DNA of 5,090 bases. Origin: an uncultured Eggerthellaceae bacterium (GTDB taxonomy: Bacteria > Actinomycetota > Coriobacteriia > Coriobacteriales > Eggerthellaceae). The position numbers and the translations under genes are program-made. Shown here piece by piece: positions 3,856-5,090 of this stretch. The stretch is from NCBI GenBank assembly GCA_946626265.1, contig CAMOUE010000161.1, positions 1 to 5,090 on the forward strand, written 5' to 3'. Each line of letters begins with the position of its first letter. Position 1 is the stretch's first letter. The notes beneath the pieces are model-generated. The model was not told where the DNA came from. It did not search any database and saw only the letters and a list, made by a program, of their open reading frames with translations.

Positions 3856-5090
3856 CTACTGCGTCTTCGTGCGTGCTACGGCCTTTTGCCATCCCGCGAG
3901 ACGCGCGGCGAGCCGCTCCTCGTCCGCATCGGGGATGTAGGTCTTGTCGCCGGCACGCAAACCCCGGATCTCGTCGAGCGAGGCCCAGAAGCCCGTGGCG
4001 AGCCCTGCCAGGTACGCTGCGCCGAGCGCCGTCGTCTCGATATTCTCGGGGCGGCGCAAAGGCGTGCGCAAGATGTCGCACTGGAACTGCATCAGGAAAT
4101 CGTTCGCAGACGCGCCGCCGTCGACGTTGAGTACCTTGATGGGAATTCCCGCGTCCGCCTCCATGGCGTTCGCGAGGTCGTACACCTGATACGCCAGCGC
4201 CTCGAGCGCCGCACGCACGATATGGGCGCTCGTCGTTCCGCGGGTGAGGCCGTAGATGGCGCCGCGCGCCTCGGCATCCCAGTACGGAGCGCCCAGGCCG
4301 GTGAACGCGGGAACGATGTAGACGCCATCGGTGCTGTTGACGCTCAGGGCGATCGCCTCGGAATCGGACGCCTTCTCGATGAGGCCCAACCCGTCGCGCA
4401 CCCACTGGATGAGGGCGCCGCCCATGAACACGCTGCCCTCGAGGGCGTACTCGGGACCCGTGCCGGGCGCGCTGGCGGCGACCGTCGTCACGAGCCCATT
4501 CTTCGAGACGGGCGCCTCGGCCCCCGTGTTCATGAGAAGGAAGCAGCCCGTGCCGTACGTGTTCTTCGCCTGCCCCGCCTCAAAGCAGCACTGGCCGAAC
4601 AGCGCGCTTTGCTGGTCGCCCGCCACGCCCCTTATCGGGACGCCTGCGAGAATGCCCGCACGGGACGTCTTGCCGAAGTCGCCCGACGACGGCCGAACCT
4701 CGGGCAGCATGCTCATCGGAATATCGAACAGTTCGCAGAGCCAGGAGTCCCACGTCATCGTGTGGATGTCGAAGAGCATCGTCCTGCTCGCGTTCGTCGG
4801 GTCCGTCGCATGCACCGCCCCGTCCGTCAGCGCCCAGACGAGCCACGTGTCGACCGTGCCGAACGCGAGCTTGCCCTGGTTCGCCATATCGCGGGCGCCC
4901 TCGACGTTGTCGAGGATCCACTTGATCTTGCTCGCCGAGAAATAGGCGTCGGGAATAAGCCCCGTCTTGGCGGTTATGGCCTGGCGCACCTCCGGGTCGG
5001 AGCACAGGGCGTCGACGATCGGCGCCGTGCGCCTGCATTGCCACACGATGGCATTGAAGACGGGCTCGCCCGTTTCGCGGTTCCACACGA
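3856..5090 (-). CDS. glpK: Glycerol kinase, C-terminal 410 residues (5' end outside window)
   Basis: FGGY-family kinase that phosphorylates glycerol to glycerol 3-phosphate with ATP, trapping it for catabolism and lipid synthesis. The visible 410 codons align by eye to E. coli GlpK from about residue 88; roughly the first 87 residues are off the right edge. The GTG at 5088-5086 is an internal Val codon (VWNRETGEP), not a start. Numbering from it, the landmarks are NAIVWQCRRT (12-21), FGTVDTWL (76-83), GVAGDQQSALFGQ (154-166) with the catalytic base Asp158 (E. coli Asp245), NTYGTGCF and VPAFTGLGAPYWD. The nucleotide-binding VDGGASANDFLMQF and TALGAAYLAGLATGFW lie near the end. The segment aligned to the E. 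coli fructose-bisphosphate loop lacks its key Arg, and the IIA-Glc-binding tail differs. The gene ends at TAG 3858-3856, before a strong terminator. Confidence 0.96.
   Translation of the reverse strand, partial: VWNRETGEPVFNAIVWQCRRTAPIVDALCSDPEVRQAITAKTGLIPDAYFSASKIKWILDNVEGARDMANQGKLAFGTVDTWLVWALTDGAVHATDPTNASRTMLFDIHTMTWDSWLCELFDIPMSMLPEVRPSSGDFGKTSRAGILAGVPIRGVAGDQQSALFGQCCFEAGQAKNTYGTGCFLLMNTGAEAPVSKNGLVTTVAASAPGTGPEYALEGSVFMGGALIQWVRDGLGLIEKASDSEAIALSVNSTDGVYIVPAFTGLGAPYWDAEARGAIYGLTRGTTSAHIVRAALEALAYQVYDLANAMEADAGIPIKVLNVDGGASANDFLMQFQCDILRTPLRRPENIETTALGAAYLAGLATGFWASLDEIRGLRAGDKTYIPDADEERLAARLAGWQKAVARTKTQ

Noticed and set aside
2999..3940. A 313-codon plus-strand open frame
   Set aside because: It lies antisense to the dCMP deaminase and rpiB genes and crosses the glpK terminator hairpin. 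It has no recognisable motif or ribosome site.
1..5090. Mobile elements, CRISPR arrays, tRNA or rRNA genes, phage genes
   Set aside because: I saw no repeat arrays, transposase-like frames or structural RNA signatures on reading through. The window is filled by co-directional housekeeping genes.

Overview
The window appears to be chromosomal DNA from a GC-rich bacterium. The best guess is an actinobacterium of the Coriobacteriia type (Eggerthella/Slackia-like). This rests on high GC, frequent GTG starts behind strong GGAGG Shine-Dalgarno sites, and an rpiB - dCMP deaminase - atp gene order. The family assignments of the individual genes are far firmer than the taxon. Every gene I can support is on the minus strand, so the biological order runs from the right edge to the left. 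Long open frames on the plus strand are antisense shadows.

Right part (5090-3856): the C-terminal four fifths of glycerol kinase (glpK), whose 5' end lies outside the window. It ends at a strong 15-bp terminator hairpin (3800-3836). A consensus TATAAT box sits directly downstream of the hairpin and could start the next transcript.

Middle part (3754-2867): rpiB (ribose-5-phosphate isomerase B) and, 3 nt later, a zinc-dependent dCMP deaminase (comEB-type). The two are almost certainly one transcription unit. They supply pentose phosphates and dUMP for nucleotide synthesis.

Left part (2719-1): the start of an F1Fo ATP synthase operon. The order is a small three-helix membrane protein in the usual atpI position, then atpB (a), atpE (c), atpF (b), atpH (delta) and the first codons of atpA (alpha). 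The remaining F1 genes should follow off the left edge. The 147-nt gap before the atpI-like gene carries a short palindrome and a small hairpin, so it may hold the operon promoter. The 135-nt atpB-atpE gap can form two hairpins, placed where unequal subunit expression would be set.

Shine-Dalgarno placement argues that several proteins begin downstream of the first in-frame ATG. The atpB, atpE, atpF and atpA starts are all read as GTG. The window is mostly conserved housekeeping DNA and I see no new system. The points most worth a second look are the b subunit with a signal-peptide-like extra N-terminus, the unrecognised atpI-position protein, the missing control sites in GlpK, and the terminator/promoter overlap before rpiB.
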